Source of the DNA: Motiliproteus sp965230735
GTDB lineage: Bacteria > Pseudomonadota > Gammaproteobacteria > Pseudomonadales > Balneatricaceae
Length of the DNA: 64,000 bases
Direction of reading: 5' to 3'
NCBI RefSeq assembly: GCF_965230735.1
Contig: NZ_OZ246016.1
Coordinates: forward strand, 496,001 to 560,000
Position 1 is the first letter of the stretch. Every line of letters starts with the position of its first letter. Shown here one piece after another: positions 7,936 through 16,390 of this stretch. The notes below the pieces were generated by a model. That model searched no databases. It worked only from the letters and a program-made list of their open reading frames with translations, and was not told the origin of the DNA. Position numbers and translations under genes: made by a program.

Positions 7936-10212
7936 CTAGTCAGCACGAGATTCCAGCATCCGGAAACTCAACAACCGCAGGCCATTGAATACCACCAGCA
8001 GACTGGCGCCCATATCGGCGAACACCGCCATCCACAGGGTCGCGTTGCCGGTTAACGCCAGCAGCATAAATACCGCTTTGATCAGCAGCGCCAGGGCGAT
8101 GTTCTGGCGTAGCAAAGCCGCGGTTCGTTGACTGAGTCGAACAAAGCCGCCCAGTTTTTCCAGATTGTCGTCCATCAACGCCACATCGGCGGTCTCCATC
8201 GCACTGTCGCTACCGGCTGCCGCCATCGCAAAACCAATATCAGCCTGGGCCAGTGCCGGTGTGTCGTTGATCCCGTCTCCTACCATCGCCACGCAGCCAT
8301 ATTGCTGCTTCATCTGCCGTAGCTGCTCCAGCTTCTGCTCCGGCAGCAGCTCGCCGTGGGCCTGCTCCACCCCCAACTGTGCCGCAACCGCATCCACCGT
8401 ATGCTGGTTATCCCCTGACAGCATCCTGCTGTGCAATCCCAGCTGCTGCAGGGATTGCAGCGCTGCCGCCGAGTGCGAACGGGGTTGATCGACAATGGCA
8501 AACAGCAACAGCGGCTGGTTGTCGCGGCAGAGTACCAACACCGTCTGGCCCCGGCGCTCAATCTCGGCCATCTGCTGCTCCAGGGTTTCGCTGCAGCCGC
8601 CACGCTCATGCAGCCAGCGGTGATTGCCTAGGCAGTAGCGCTGACCGTCGATCAGACCACTGAGTCCGCGCCCCGCCTCGCTACGGAACTGTTGCAGCGA
8701 ATCAGGATCCTGTTCCAGCGGATAGGATTCGGCAAAACTCACCACCGCCTTGGAGACCGGATGTTGGGAGTGCTGTGCCAAGGTGACAGCCAAACCAAGC
8801 AATCGTTGGGTTTCAGGATCATCGACACCAGAGTTCCCGGCGCCCTCCAGCCACTGCAGACTGGTTACGCTGGGTTGCCCTTCGGTCAGGGTACCGGTCT
8901 TGTCGAACGCAAAGGCGCCAAGTTTGCGTCCCTGTTCCAGATACCGACCGCCCTTGATCAGCACCCCGTGCCGGGCCGCCGTGGCCAGACCGCTGACGAT
9001 GGTCACCGGGGTCGAGATCACCAGCGCACAAGGGCAGGCGATCACCAGCAACACCAGGGCCCGATAGATCGCATCACCCCAGCTCCAGTCCAACAACATC
9101 GGTGCCAAACCCGCTACCAGCAGGGCCAGCAGTAGTACCGCCGGGGTATAGACACGGGAGAATTGATCGACAAAACGCTGAATCGGTGCCCGTTCGCTCT
9201 GGGCCTGCTCCACCAGATGGATAATCCGGGCGATGGTCGAGTCACCGGCAGCGGCCGTCACTTCGACCTCCAACAGGCCGGTTTCGTTGAGGGTGCCGGC
9301 AAACAGCGGATCACCAACCGACTTATCCACCGGCAGGCTTTCCCCGGTAACGGCCGCCTGGTTGACCGCCGACTCTCCGCGCTGCACCAGGCCGTCGAGG
9401 GGGATTTTTTCCCCCGGCAGGACCTGGATTCGGCTGCCGACGCCGACGTCAGCGGCCGCCACCGCTTTCCAACCGCCATCAGCCTGTCGCACCCGGGCAC
9501 TGTCCGGCGCCAGTGCCATCAGATTGCGGATTGCTCCCCGCGCCCTTGCCAGCGAGGCGGCCTCGACCCGCTCCGACAGCGCAAACAGCACCATCACCAT
9601 CGCCGCTTCGGGCCACTCGCCGATCAGCATCGCGCTGGTGACCGCAATCGACATCAGTGCATTGATATTCAGATCACGCTGCCGGATCGACTGCCAGCCC
9701 TTACGGTAGATGGTCGGACCACTGAGCAGTAAAGCCAGCAATGCCAGAACCACCACCAGCAGATCACCCCAGTTGAACCAGTGACCCAGCTCGGCCGCCA
9801 GAGCCGCCAGCCCCGCTAACGCCAGCCGCCCATAGTTCTGCCAAAGGCTCGGTTCTACAGCCTTGCCCGGTTGGGGTTTAGATTGAGCACCGGCCTCAAG
9901 CCGCTGCCCGGCAAAGCCGATCTCGCTTAGTGCCTGTTCGATCTCTTCCCTGGCCGCCGGCGGATGGCTGACACTCAGGATTCGATCGAGCAGATTGAAG
10001 CTAAGCTGCTCGACCACCGCCATCGATTCCAACCGCTTGCGGATCATCCGCTCTTCAACCGGACAATCCATCGCTTCGATATACCAGCGGCTCAACTGCA
10101 TACCGGACTTGGGCTGCAGACCGGATTTGGGCTGCATGCCAGGTTCCGCCGACGGAGCCTGTTGGCTGCCGGTTCCACAGCAGCTGCCACAATCGGAAAG
10201 TACGTCAGGCAC
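7936..10212 (-). CDS. heavy-metal translocating P1B-type ATPase (Zn/Cd/Pb export)
   Basis: This 758-residue inner-membrane pump exports soft divalent metals using ATP. The N terminus is Cys-rich (DCGSCCGTG), followed by two tandem QPKSG units and a degenerate metal-binding domain with the motif MDCPVEE. The core shows the transmembrane CPC site (VIACPCALVIS near residue 393), the phosphorylated aspartate in FDKTGTLTEG near 437, and the hinge GDGINDTPALAQA. The start is the GTG at 10212, six bases after AAGGAG. The gene diverges from a CadR-like regulator and shares with it a MerR-type operator, so zinc, cadmium or lead are the likely substrates rather than copper. The family name ZntA or CadA would fit; the exact metal is inferred. 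Confidence 0.9.
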   Translation of the reverse strand: MPDVLSDCGSCCGTGSQQAPSAEPGMQPKSGLQPKSGMQLSRWYIEAMDCPVEERMIRKRLESMAVVEQLSFNLLDRILSVSHPPAAREEIEQALSEIGFAGQRLEAGAQSKPQPGKAVEPSLWQNYGRLALAGLAALAAELGHWFNWGDLLVVVLALLALLLSGPTIYRKGWQSIRQRDLNINALMSIAVTSAMLIGEWPEAAMVMVLFALSERVEAASLARARGAIRNLMALAPDSARVRQADGGWKAVAAADVGVGSRIQVLPGEKIPLDGLVQRGESAVNQAAVTGESLPVDKSVGDPLFAGTLNETGLLEVEVTAAAGDSTIARIIHLVEQAQSERAPIQRFVDQFSRVYTPAVLLLALLVAGLAPMLLDWSWGDAIYRALVLLVIACPCALVISTPVTIVSGLATAARHGVLIKGGRYLEQGRKLGAFAFDKTGTLTEGQPSVTSLQWLEGAGNSGVDDPETQRLLGLAVTLAQHSQHPVSKAVVSFAESYPLEQDPDSLQQFRSEAGRGLSGLIDGQRYCLGNHRWLHERGGCSETLEQQMAEIERRGQTVLVLCRDNQPLLLFAIVDQPRSHSAAALQSLQQLGLHSRMLSGDNQHTVDAVAAQLGVEQAHGELLPEQKLEQLRQMKQQYGCVAMVGDGINDTPALAQADIGFAMAAAGSDSAMETADVALMDDNLEKLGGFVRLSQRTAALLRQNIALALLIKAVFMLLALTGNATLWMAVFADMGASLLVVFNGLRLLSFRMLESRAD

Positions 10213-10247
10213 CGTTTACTCCTTGTCGTTACAGTTGATCTACCGGA

Positions 10248-10278
10248 AGCCTAAACCTTATAGTCGATATAAGGTCAA
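10248..10278 (-). promoter_or_regulatory. MerR-type operator with 19 bp spacer promoter for the P-type ATPase
   Basis: On the minus strand a -35 box TTGACC (10278-10273) and a -10 like TAGGCT (10253-10248) are separated by 19 bp instead of 17. The spacer holds a dyad with 8 bp arms ACCTTATA and TATAAGGT around GTCGA (10255-10275). Over-long spacers with a central dyad are the hallmark of MerR-family activated promoters such as those of zntA and cadA. Confidence 0.85.
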
Positions 10279-10294
10279 GCGATAGGAACAAGCC

Positions 10295-10747
10295 ATGCGT
10301 ATCGGCGAGCTCGCCCGTCAAACCGGCACCGAAACCGTCACCATCCGTTTCTACGAGAAGCAGGGGCTGATGCCGCCACCGGCACGCAGCGACAGCAACT
10401 ACCGGATCTACAACGACACCCATAAGGAGCGGTTGCTGTTTATCCGTCATTGCCGGGGCATGGATATCAGCCTGGAAGAGATCGCGACCCTGCTTGAATG
10501 CCGCGAGCACCCGGCCATGAGCTGCGATAACGTCAACCGCATGATCGACAGCCATATCGGTCAGGTTCAACAGCAGATCAACGACCTGCAGCGACTCGAG
10601 CAGCAACTTCACCAGCTACGGCAGCGCTGCAACAACGAACGCAACCCCAAGGGTCAAGCCGCCGACTGCGGCATCCTGGACTCCCTCGAGCACTGTGAAC
10701 CGGATGGCTGTCACAACCATCCGGGCCACAAAAAAACCAATTCCTAA
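10295..10747 (+). CDS. cadR: MerR-family Cd(II)/Pb(II)/Zn-responsive regulator, CadR-like
   Basis: This 150-residue cytoplasmic dimeric activator begins with a winged helix-turn-helix (MRIGELARQTGTETVTIRFY and GLMPPP). A long coiled dimerisation helix follows at about 80-115. Metal-binding cysteines lie at CREHPAMSC and ADCGILDSLEHCEPDGCHNH, a His/Cys-rich C-terminal tail typical of CadR. It should bind the dyad at 10255-10275 and switch on the divergent ATPase gene when metal is bound. AGGA precedes the ATG. The metal preference cannot be read with certainty from sequence. Confidence 0.88.
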   Translation: MRIGELARQTGTETVTIRFYEKQGLMPPPARSDSNYRIYNDTHKERLLFIRHCRGMDISLEEIATLLECREHPAMSCDNVNRMIDSHIGQVQQQINDLQRLEQQLHQLRQRCNNERNPKGQAADCGILDSLEHCEPDGCHNHPGHKKTNS

Positions 10748-10819
10748 CCAGCCTAATCCATATCAAGTTACCGACTGTATGACTGTGTTATTTATTAGCG
10801 CCTGATTAATTAGCTACTT

Positions 10820-10860
10820 GCAGACTCGCCATTACCAGGTGGCTTAGCTTGTAAGTCTGC
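10820..10860. promoter_or_regulatory. inverted repeat upstream of tatA
   Basis: Arms GCAGACT and AGTCTGC are separated by 27 bp, with an inner GCCA / TGGC pair, ending 21 bp before the tatA start. It may be a leader hairpin or an operator. Confidence 0.3.
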
Positions 10861-10881
10861 GTTGAAAAAACAGGTGAAGAG

Positions 10882-11046
10882 ATGGGAATTGGAGGAATCA
10901 GCGTCTGGCAGCTCTTGATCGTGCTGCTGATCGTCTTGCTGCTGTTCGGCAGTAAAAAACTGGGCAGCCTGGGCAGTGATCTGGGTGGTGCCGTCAAAGG
11001 CTTCAAGAAAGCCGTCTCGGATCAGGACCCGTCCAAACTGTCCTGA
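10882..11046 (+). CDS. tatA: twin-arginine translocase subunit TatA/TatE, lone copy
   Basis: This 54-residue protein has one N-terminal membrane helix followed by an amphipathic basic helix: MGIGGISVWQLLIVLLIVLL, then LLFGSKKLGSLGSDLGGAVK and GFKKAV. The FG at the helix junction and the SVWQLLIV start are family hallmarks. TatA or TatE pores move folded Tat substrates. No tatB or tatC is nearby, so it must work with a main Tat system elsewhere. It lies just ahead of nosR and NosZ, whose precursor bears a Tat signal; tatE genes are known inside nos clusters of some pseudomonads. A dedicated role in NosZ export is inference. Confidence 0.88.
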   Translation: MGIGGISVWQLLIVLLIVLLLFGSKKLGSLGSDLGGAVKGFKKAVSDQDPSKLS

Positions 11047-11054
11047 ATCCGTCC

Positions 11055-11073
11055 CTCGGCCGTTTCGGCCGAG
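11055..11073 (+). terminator. hairpin after tatA
   Basis: CTCGGCCG and CGGCCGAG pair around TTT, 8 bp after the tatA stop codon. The T tract after it is poor. Confidence 0.45.
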
Positions 11074-11163
11074 TCTTGGGTGGACGAAAAATATGACAAA
11101 TGTCTAACACTTACTGCTCTGATCGTTGCTATCCTCTGTCATTCAAGCCGATGCTTGGCACAC

Positions 11164-11205
11164 TTAATCTAAATCAAGTCCGTTGACAGACCCCAGGGAT
11201 ATAGT
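11164..11205 (+). promoter_or_regulatory. FNR/DNR-type class II promoter of nosR
   Basis: The box TTAAT-CTAA-ATCAA (11164-11177) matches the FNR/Anr/DNR consensus TTGAT-N4-ATCAA at 9 of 10 positions. A -10 like TATAGT lies at 11200-11205. A transcription start at 11212 would place the box centre at exactly -41.5, the classic position for class II FNR activation. This predicts anaerobic or NO-linked induction of nosR. Confidence 0.75.
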
Positions 11206-11264
11206 GGCGCAGTGCAGGCAAGTGATCGTCTGCAGTGTTTTATTAGCTTTTACGGATATTAGCT

Positions 11265-13412
11265 ATGACCGGATTACTCTCCCGGACACTAGTTGCCTTG
11301 CTTGCTCTTGTGGTTTCGCTACAAAGCTGGGCCGTGGTTAACGTCAGCGATGCCAAAGACCCGCTGCCTATTCTCGAATCGACTTTCCAGGGCGCTGAAA
11401 TCGGCCCCAAAGTCCCGGTAGGCGAAGATAATCTGCCGATCCGGACCATCCACAAAGGTGATGAGGTCGTCGGTTACGCGTTTGAAACCAACGACATCGT
11501 CAACATTCCCGCCTACTCCGGCGCCCCGATCAACACCCTGGTGATGATGGAGCCCAACGGCGAGTTCATCCACAGCGTGGTACTGGAACACCACGAGCCG
11601 ATCCTGTTGGTCGGCATCCCCGAGCAGAAACTGTTCGACTTTGTTGATCAATACGATGACATGAAGGTCACCGACCGGGTTCGAGTCGGTGCCGCCAATA
11701 CCGAAGGGGTGATCAGCGTTGATGCCGTGGCCGGTGCCACCGTTACCGTGATGGTGGTCAACGAAGCAATCATGCGCGCCTCCAAGAAGGTCGGTATCGC
11801 ACTGGGTATGCCGGGACTGGAAAAGAGCACCATTGTGCCGCCCTCCACCGTCAAAGAGGACGTGTTCCAGAAGGCAGACTGGCAGACACTGATCGGTGAC
11901 GGCTCGATCCGCACCCTGGTGCTGAACCGCGGCCAGATCGATGAAGCCTTTATGGGTACCGAGGCCGAAGAGGTCGACGTGGCCAGCCCGGAGAAGAAGC
12001 AGGACCTGTTTATCGAGCTGGCCTACGCGCCGCTGAATATTCCGACCATCGGTCGCAACCTGCTCGGTGAAGAGCAGTACGCCTGGCTCAAAAGCGAACT
12101 CAAAGAGGGTGACCATGCTATTGCCGTATTCGGCAACGGTCGCTACTCGTTCAAGGGCAACGGCTTTGTCCGTGGCGGCATCTTCGACCGCACCCAGATG
12201 CAGCAGAACGAGAAGGTCATCAGTTTCCACGACACCGATTACTACCGTTTCCAGGACTTCGTGGTAGAGGGCTACCCCGGCTTCAAAGAGACGGCGATCT
12301 TCATCATTCGTAGTCAGTATGAGTTCGATCACGGCTCGCCCTGGCAGCTGGAACTGCTGGTCCGTCGCCAGGTCGGCGCACTGGACAGCGTATTCACCAG
12401 CTTCTTCGGCGACTACATGACCAAGGAAGAGTACATCACCCGTCCGGTGATCGAAGTGATCGAGGAAGAGGAGCCGGTACCACTGTGGGTCTCGGTCTGG
12501 CGTGACAAGACCTTCCAGATCACCGTACTGAGCATCTCGCTGGTACTGCTGACCGCGATCATCTTCTTCCAGGATTACCTGGTCCGCTTCCCGCGCCTGC
12601 TGAACCATGCCCGTCACCTGTTCCTGGTCTACACCGTGGTGTTTATCGGCTGGTACACCCTGGGTCAGCTGTCGGTGGTCAACGTGTTCACCTTCACCCA
12701 CGCGCTGATGGGCGACTTCCGCTGGGAGCTGTTCCTGCTCGATCCGATCATCTTCATCCTCTGGGCCTATGTGGCGATGACGCTGCTGCTGTGGGGCCGG
12801 GGTATCTTCTGCGGCTGGCTGTGTCCGTTCGGTGCCCTGCAGGAGCTGATCAACCACGTCTCCCGCAAGCTCAAGATCAAGCAGTGGGAACCGCCGTTCG
12901 CGGTCCACGAGCGACTCTGGGCAGTCAAGTACATCATCCTGCTGGCACTGTTCGCGGTCTCGCTGGAATCGATCGGTGAAGCCGAACGCTATGCCGAAGT
13001 CGAGCCGTTCAAGACCGCCATCATGCTGAAGTTCCAGCGTGAGTGGGGCTACGTCTTCTACGCCGGCATTCTGCTGCTGATCTCGGTCGTGAACCGCAAG
13101 TTCTACTGCCGCTATGTCTGCCCGCTGGGCGCGGCGCTGGCGATCCCGTCCAAGGCCCGCCTGTTCGACTGGCTCAAGCGCCGTAAGGAGTGTGGCCAGC
13201 CCTGTAAGATCTGCGCCAACGAGTGTGAGATCCAGGCGATCCATCCGGACGGCAGCATCAATGCCAACGAGTGTCACTACTGCCTCGATTGCCAGATGAG
13301 CTACTACAACGATCACAAGTGTCCGCCGCTGGTGCAGAAGCGCCGCAAGCGGGAGAAAGAAGCTTTAGCTAACAAGATTCCGGCCGTCGAGGTCGGAGCA
13401 ACCGCAAACTGA
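11265..13412 (+). CDS. nosR: NosR, membrane flavo-iron-sulfur protein for nitrous oxide reduction
   Basis: NosR supports nosZ expression and electron delivery to N2O reductase. This 715-residue copy begins with a signal peptide or first helix (about 1-24) and a periplasmic FMN-binding domain at about 70-190 with the flavin site motif AGATVT. A middle periplasmic region is followed by several membrane helices from about residue 410. Two CX3CP motifs are visible (FCGWLCPFGALQEL and FYCRYVCPLGAAL). A C-terminal ferredoxin-like part has CGQPCKICANEC and CHYCLDC. The length is normal for the family. It is the first gene after the FNR-type promoter, with nosZ 200 bp downstream on the same strand. 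The ribosome site is weak (CGGA). Confidence 0.95.
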   Translation: MTGLLSRTLVALLALVVSLQSWAVVNVSDAKDPLPILESTFQGAEIGPKVPVGEDNLPIRTIHKGDEVVGYAFETNDIVNIPAYSGAPINTLVMMEPNGEFIHSVVLEHHEPILLVGIPEQKLFDFVDQYDDMKVTDRVRVGAANTEGVISVDAVAGATVTVMVVNEAIMRASKKVGIALGMPGLEKSTIVPPSTVKEDVFQKADWQTLIGDGSIRTLVLNRGQIDEAFMGTEAEEVDVASPEKKQDLFIELAYAPLNIPTIGRNLLGEEQYAWLKSELKEGDHAIAVFGNGRYSFKGNGFVRGGIFDRTQMQQNEKVISFHDTDYYRFQDFVVEGYPGFKETAIFIIRSQYEFDHGSPWQLELLVRRQVGALDSVFTSFFGDYMTKEEYITRPVIEVIEEEEPVPLWVSVWRDKTFQITVLSISLVLLTAIIFFQDYLVRFPRLLNHARHLFLVYTVVFIGWYTLGQLSVVNVFTFTHALMGDFRWELFLLDPIIFILWAYVAMTLLLWGRGIFCGWLCPFGALQELINHVSRKLKIKQWEPPFAVHERLWAVKYIILLALFAVSLESIGEAERYAEVEPFKTAIMLKFQREWGYVFYAGILLLISVVNRKFYCRYVCPLGAALAIPSKARLFDWLKRRKECGQPCKICANECEIQAIHPDGSINANECHYCLDCQMSYYNDHKCPPLVQKRRKREKEALANKIPAVEVGATAN

Positions 13413-13570
13413 GAAAAATAAGAACAAAACACAGGAGGTTAGAACACCAGCTGATTCACGCCCAAGATCAGAGGTCAAACCGGTCGCGACCGCAGTACCC
13501 ACAACTACTGTAAACGGGGTCGGAAAACGTGGAATGGTCCAAGGGGGGCCGTCTCACTGGGCATGTTGTA

Positions 13571-13586
13571 AATCATAAAAATGATT
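13571..13586 (+). promoter_or_regulatory. palindrome in the nosZ leader
   Basis: AATCAT-AAAA-ATGATT is a perfect 6 bp dyad 27 bp upstream of the nosZ start. It sits within a larger hairpin closed by GTTGT (13565) and ACAAC (13593). The 200 bp nosR-nosZ gap has no gene I can support. The dyad could be an operator or an mRNA stabilising stem. Confidence 0.4.
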
Positions 13587-13613
13587 CTTCCCACAACCTT
13601 GGAGAATAGATAA

Positions 13614-15521
13614 ATGATTGACCCAAATGATAAAGATCTACCGAAAGTAGACGCCGAGGATCCGAACGCGAGCGAGCACGTAAAGCTTAGCCGTCGTCTG
13701 TTCCTGGGTGGCTCAGCCGCACTGGTAGGTGCCGCTGGCGCTGGTCTGGGTAGCTCACTGGTTTCCGCTCCGGTACAGGCCGCAAGCCAGTCAGCCCACG
13801 TCGGACCGGGTGAACTGGACGAGTACTACGGCTTCTGGAGTGGTGGTCACTCTGGTGAAGTCCGTGTACTGGGCCTGCCCTCCATGCGTGAACTGATGCG
13901 TATCCCGGTATTCAACCTGGATTGCGCCACCGGTTGGGGTCTGACCAACGAATCCAAAGAGATTCTGGGCAGCGACAACCCGTATCTGGTTGGTGACTGT
14001 CACCACCCGCACATGTCCATGACCGACGGTCACTACGACGGCAAGTACGTCTTCATCAACGATAAGGGCAACACCCGTGTTGCACGTATCCGTTGCGACA
14101 TCATGAAGACCGACAAAATCACCACCATCCCGAACTGTCAGGCCATCCACGGTCTGCGTGTTCAGAAGGTACCGCACACCAAGTACGTCTTCGCCAACGC
14201 TGAATTCCGGATCCCGCACCCGAACAACGGTTCTCTGGAAAGCATGAAGGACATCGAAGGCTACTACACCATGTTCAACGCTATCGACGCTGAGACCATG
14301 GAAGTTGCCTTCCAGGTCATCGTTGACGGTAACCTGGACAACACCGATGCCGACTACACCGGTAAGTACGCTTTCTCTACCTGCTACAACTCTGAGAACG
14401 CTGTCGACCTGGCCGGCACCATGCGTAACGAGCGCGACCACGTTGTTATCTTCAACATCGAGCGTATCGAAGCTGCTGTTAAAGCTGGTAAGTACACCAC
14501 CCTGCCGGGTGCCGACAATGTTCCGGTTCTGGACGGCCGCAAGGGCAGCCAGCTGACCCGCTACGTTCCGGTTCCGAAGAGCCCGCACGGCATGAACACT
14601 GCGCCTGACGGCCGCCACTGTGTTGCCAACGGTAAGCTGTCTCCGACCGTTACCGTGATGGACATGTGGAAGTTCGACGACCTGTTCGACGACAAGATCA
14701 AGCCGCGTGACGTTGTTGTTGCCGAGCCTGAGCTGGGTCTGGGTCCGTTGCACACCGCCTTCGACGGCCGTGGCAACGCCTACACCACCGTGTTCATCGA
14801 CTCCCAGGTTGTTAAGTGGGACGTTCAGAAGGCGATCGAAGCCTACAAGGGCGAAAAAGTTAACTACATCAAGCAGAAGCTGGACGTTCAGTACCAGCCG
14901 GGCCACAACCACACCACCATGGGTGAAACCCGTGATGCTGACGGCAAGTGGCTGATCTCGCTGTGTAAGTTCTCTAAGGACCGCTTCCTGAACTGTGGCC
15001 CGCTGCACGCTGAGAACGACCAGCTGATCGACATCTCCGGCGACGAGATGGTTCTGGTTCACGACGGCCCCACCTATGCTGAGCCGCACGATTGTATGAT
15101 CGTACACCGCAGCAAGGTTAAGCCTTCCAAGCTGTGGAGCCGCGACGATCCCTTCTTCGCCAGCACTGTTGCGATGGCCGAGAAAGACGGCGTTAACCTG
15201 GAGACCGACAACAAGGTAATCCGTGACGGCAACAAGGTTCGTGTTTACATGACCTCCGTTGCTCCGAACTACGGCATCACCGAGTTCAACGTCAAGCTGG
15301 GTGACGAAGTCACCGTCGTGGTAACCAACCTCGACAAGATCGAAGACGTTACCCACGGTTTCTGCATGGTTAACCACGGCGCGCAGATGGAAATCAGCCC
15401 GCAGGCGACCGCTTCCATCACCTTCACCGCCGACAAGCCCGGAGTACAGTGGTACTACTGTAACTGGTTCTGTCACGCCCTCCACATGGAGATGCGCGGC
15501 CGGATGCTGGTAGAAGCCTAA
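13614..15521 (+). CDS. nosZ: NosZ nitrous oxide reductase, Tat-type (clade I)
   Basis: This is the periplasmic copper enzyme that reduces N2O to N2. The 635-residue precursor has a long polar N-region and a Tat signal, SRRLFLGGS, with a hydrophobic core and an AQAAS-like cleavage region near residue 57. A seven-bladed propeller holds CuZ histidines in segments such as GDCHHPHMS, IHGLRVQ and AEPHD. The C-terminal cupredoxin domain holds the CuA site, CNWFCHALHMEM. The Tat signal assigns it to clade I rather than the Sec-type clade II. Codon use is richer in GTT, GCT and GGT than in neighbouring genes, which suggests strong expression. GGAGA precedes the ATG, and a clear terminator follows. Confidence 0.97.
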   Translation: MIDPNDKDLPKVDAEDPNASEHVKLSRRLFLGGSAALVGAAGAGLGSSLVSAPVQAASQSAHVGPGELDEYYGFWSGGHSGEVRVLGLPSMRELMRIPVFNLDCATGWGLTNESKEILGSDNPYLVGDCHHPHMSMTDGHYDGKYVFINDKGNTRVARIRCDIMKTDKITTIPNCQAIHGLRVQKVPHTKYVFANAEFRIPHPNNGSLESMKDIEGYYTMFNAIDAETMEVAFQVIVDGNLDNTDADYTGKYAFSTCYNSENAVDLAGTMRNERDHVVIFNIERIEAAVKAGKYTTLPGADNVPVLDGRKGSQLTRYVPVPKSPHGMNTAPDGRHCVANGKLSPTVTVMDMWKFDDLFDDKIKPRDVVVAEPELGLGPLHTAFDGRGNAYTTVFIDSQVVKWDVQKAIEAYKGEKVNYIKQKLDVQYQPGHNHTTMGETRDADGKWLISLCKFSKDRFLNCGPLHAENDQLIDISGDEMVLVHDGPTYAEPHDCMIVHRSKVKPSKLWSRDDPFFASTVAMAEKDGVNLETDNKVIRDGNKVRVYMTSVAPNYGITEFNVKLGDEVTVVVTNLDKIEDVTHGFCMVNHGAQMEISPQATASITFTADKPGVQWYYCNWFCHALHMEMRGRMLVEA

Positions 15522-15545
15522 GCATCACTGCCAACACGAGTGAAC

Positions 15546-15575
15546 AAAAAGCCCCGCATCTGCGGGGCTTTTTTT
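15546..15575 (+). terminator. intrinsic terminator after nosZ
   Basis: An A run, the stem GCCCCGCA / TGCGGGGC around TC, and seven T residues form a strong terminator 24 bp after nosZ. The flanking A and T runs make it potentially bidirectional, serving the convergent gene as well. Confidence 0.92.
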
Positions 15576-15605
15576 ATGCTTGTAAATATCGATAAGAGGC
15601 TGGCG

Positions 15606-16154
15606 TCAACCGGCCATCTGGAACGGATTGACCTGACTGTGGCCTTCACCGGCGACGGCAACCCCCGGCTGATCGGCCATGATATCCCGGATCCGGTCGG
15701 CGTCCTCTTTGATGGTATCGATCATGATCAGGTACTGGCCCTCTTCGAGCTGGTCGTGGAAGCGGCGGATTTTGACGTTCTCTGAGTCAAGCCCGTAGAT
15801 CATCCCAAAACCGACCCCGAACGCGATCAGAATCGCGGTGGTGAAGGCCAGCGATACCAGCGACCAGGCTCGGAACTCAGAGGCGATTTCCGGGCTGGCG
15901 AGCAGAAATCCGGCGATCGCACACAATCCTGCCAGCGCGCCGATAATCGCGCCACGCTCGGCGATCCGCTTTCCATCGTGCTCATGGAAGTAGAAGCTGG
16001 CCAGATGCAGGCCGCGCTTCTTGAGATTGTTCCAGTTATCGTACTTCTTACTCATGATATGGAAGTTCCAATCCGTCACGCCTTTTTCATGTAGTTCCTT
16101 CGACACTCGTTCGGCGCAGTCGATACTACTGGTCAAGTAATATAAGCGTTTCAT
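15606..16154 (-). CDS. two-helix membrane protein of unknown function inside the nos region
   Basis: This 182-residue protein is not a known nos gene. It has a soluble N-terminal part of about 70 residues (MKRLYYLTSSIDCAERVSKE), two membrane helices (AIIGALAGLCAIAGFLLA and a second ending GVGFGMIYGLD) and a soluble C-terminal part of about 55 residues with a charged helix (EEGQYLIMIDTIKEDADRI). The shape resembles stress-protein membrane families with a central hydrophobic hairpin, but I cannot name the family. The start is the ATG at 16154 after GGAG; the open frame runs on to 16217 without support. It lies on the opposite strand and divides nosRZ from nosDFYL. Confidence 0.7.
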   Translation of the reverse strand: MKRLYYLTSSIDCAERVSKELHEKGVTDWNFHIMSKKYDNWNNLKKRGLHLASFYFHEHDGKRIAERGAIIGALAGLCAIAGFLLASPEIASEFRAWSLVSLAFTTAILIAFGVGFGMIYGLDSENVKIRRFHDQLEEGQYLIMIDTIKEDADRIRDIMADQPGVAVAGEGHSQVNPFQMAG

Positions 16155-16390
16155 AGTGTTTCTCCGCGGTACCAAACAGCTTGTATGAGTTGGATGGTAT
16201 GAGTTGGATGACGGCAATACCCAGTATAGCAGCGCTATTCCGACCGAGTTGGTCAGGATTTACCACCGACAGCCGTTGCGATAAATCACCGATTCGGTGC
16301 ACTCTTGACCAAGGCTAAGTCCAGCCCCCGGTTTCGGTGCTAGTATCCTTGCATTCAGAAGTCCCAGACCGATATCCATTGACGCGCAAA

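Noticed and set aside
7788..7988. 66-codon frame between hsp20 and the metal ATPase
   Set aside because: It runs through the ATPase terminator hairpin and into its coding end, with no supporting motif.
11319..13316. 665-codon open frame on the minus strand
   Set aside because: It is the reverse of nosR, whose product is unmistakable; the antisense translation shows no motifs.
13791..15485. 564-codon open frame on the minus strand
   Set aside because: It is the reverse of nosZ. Its Val-rich repetitive composition is a consequence of the strong codon bias of nosZ.
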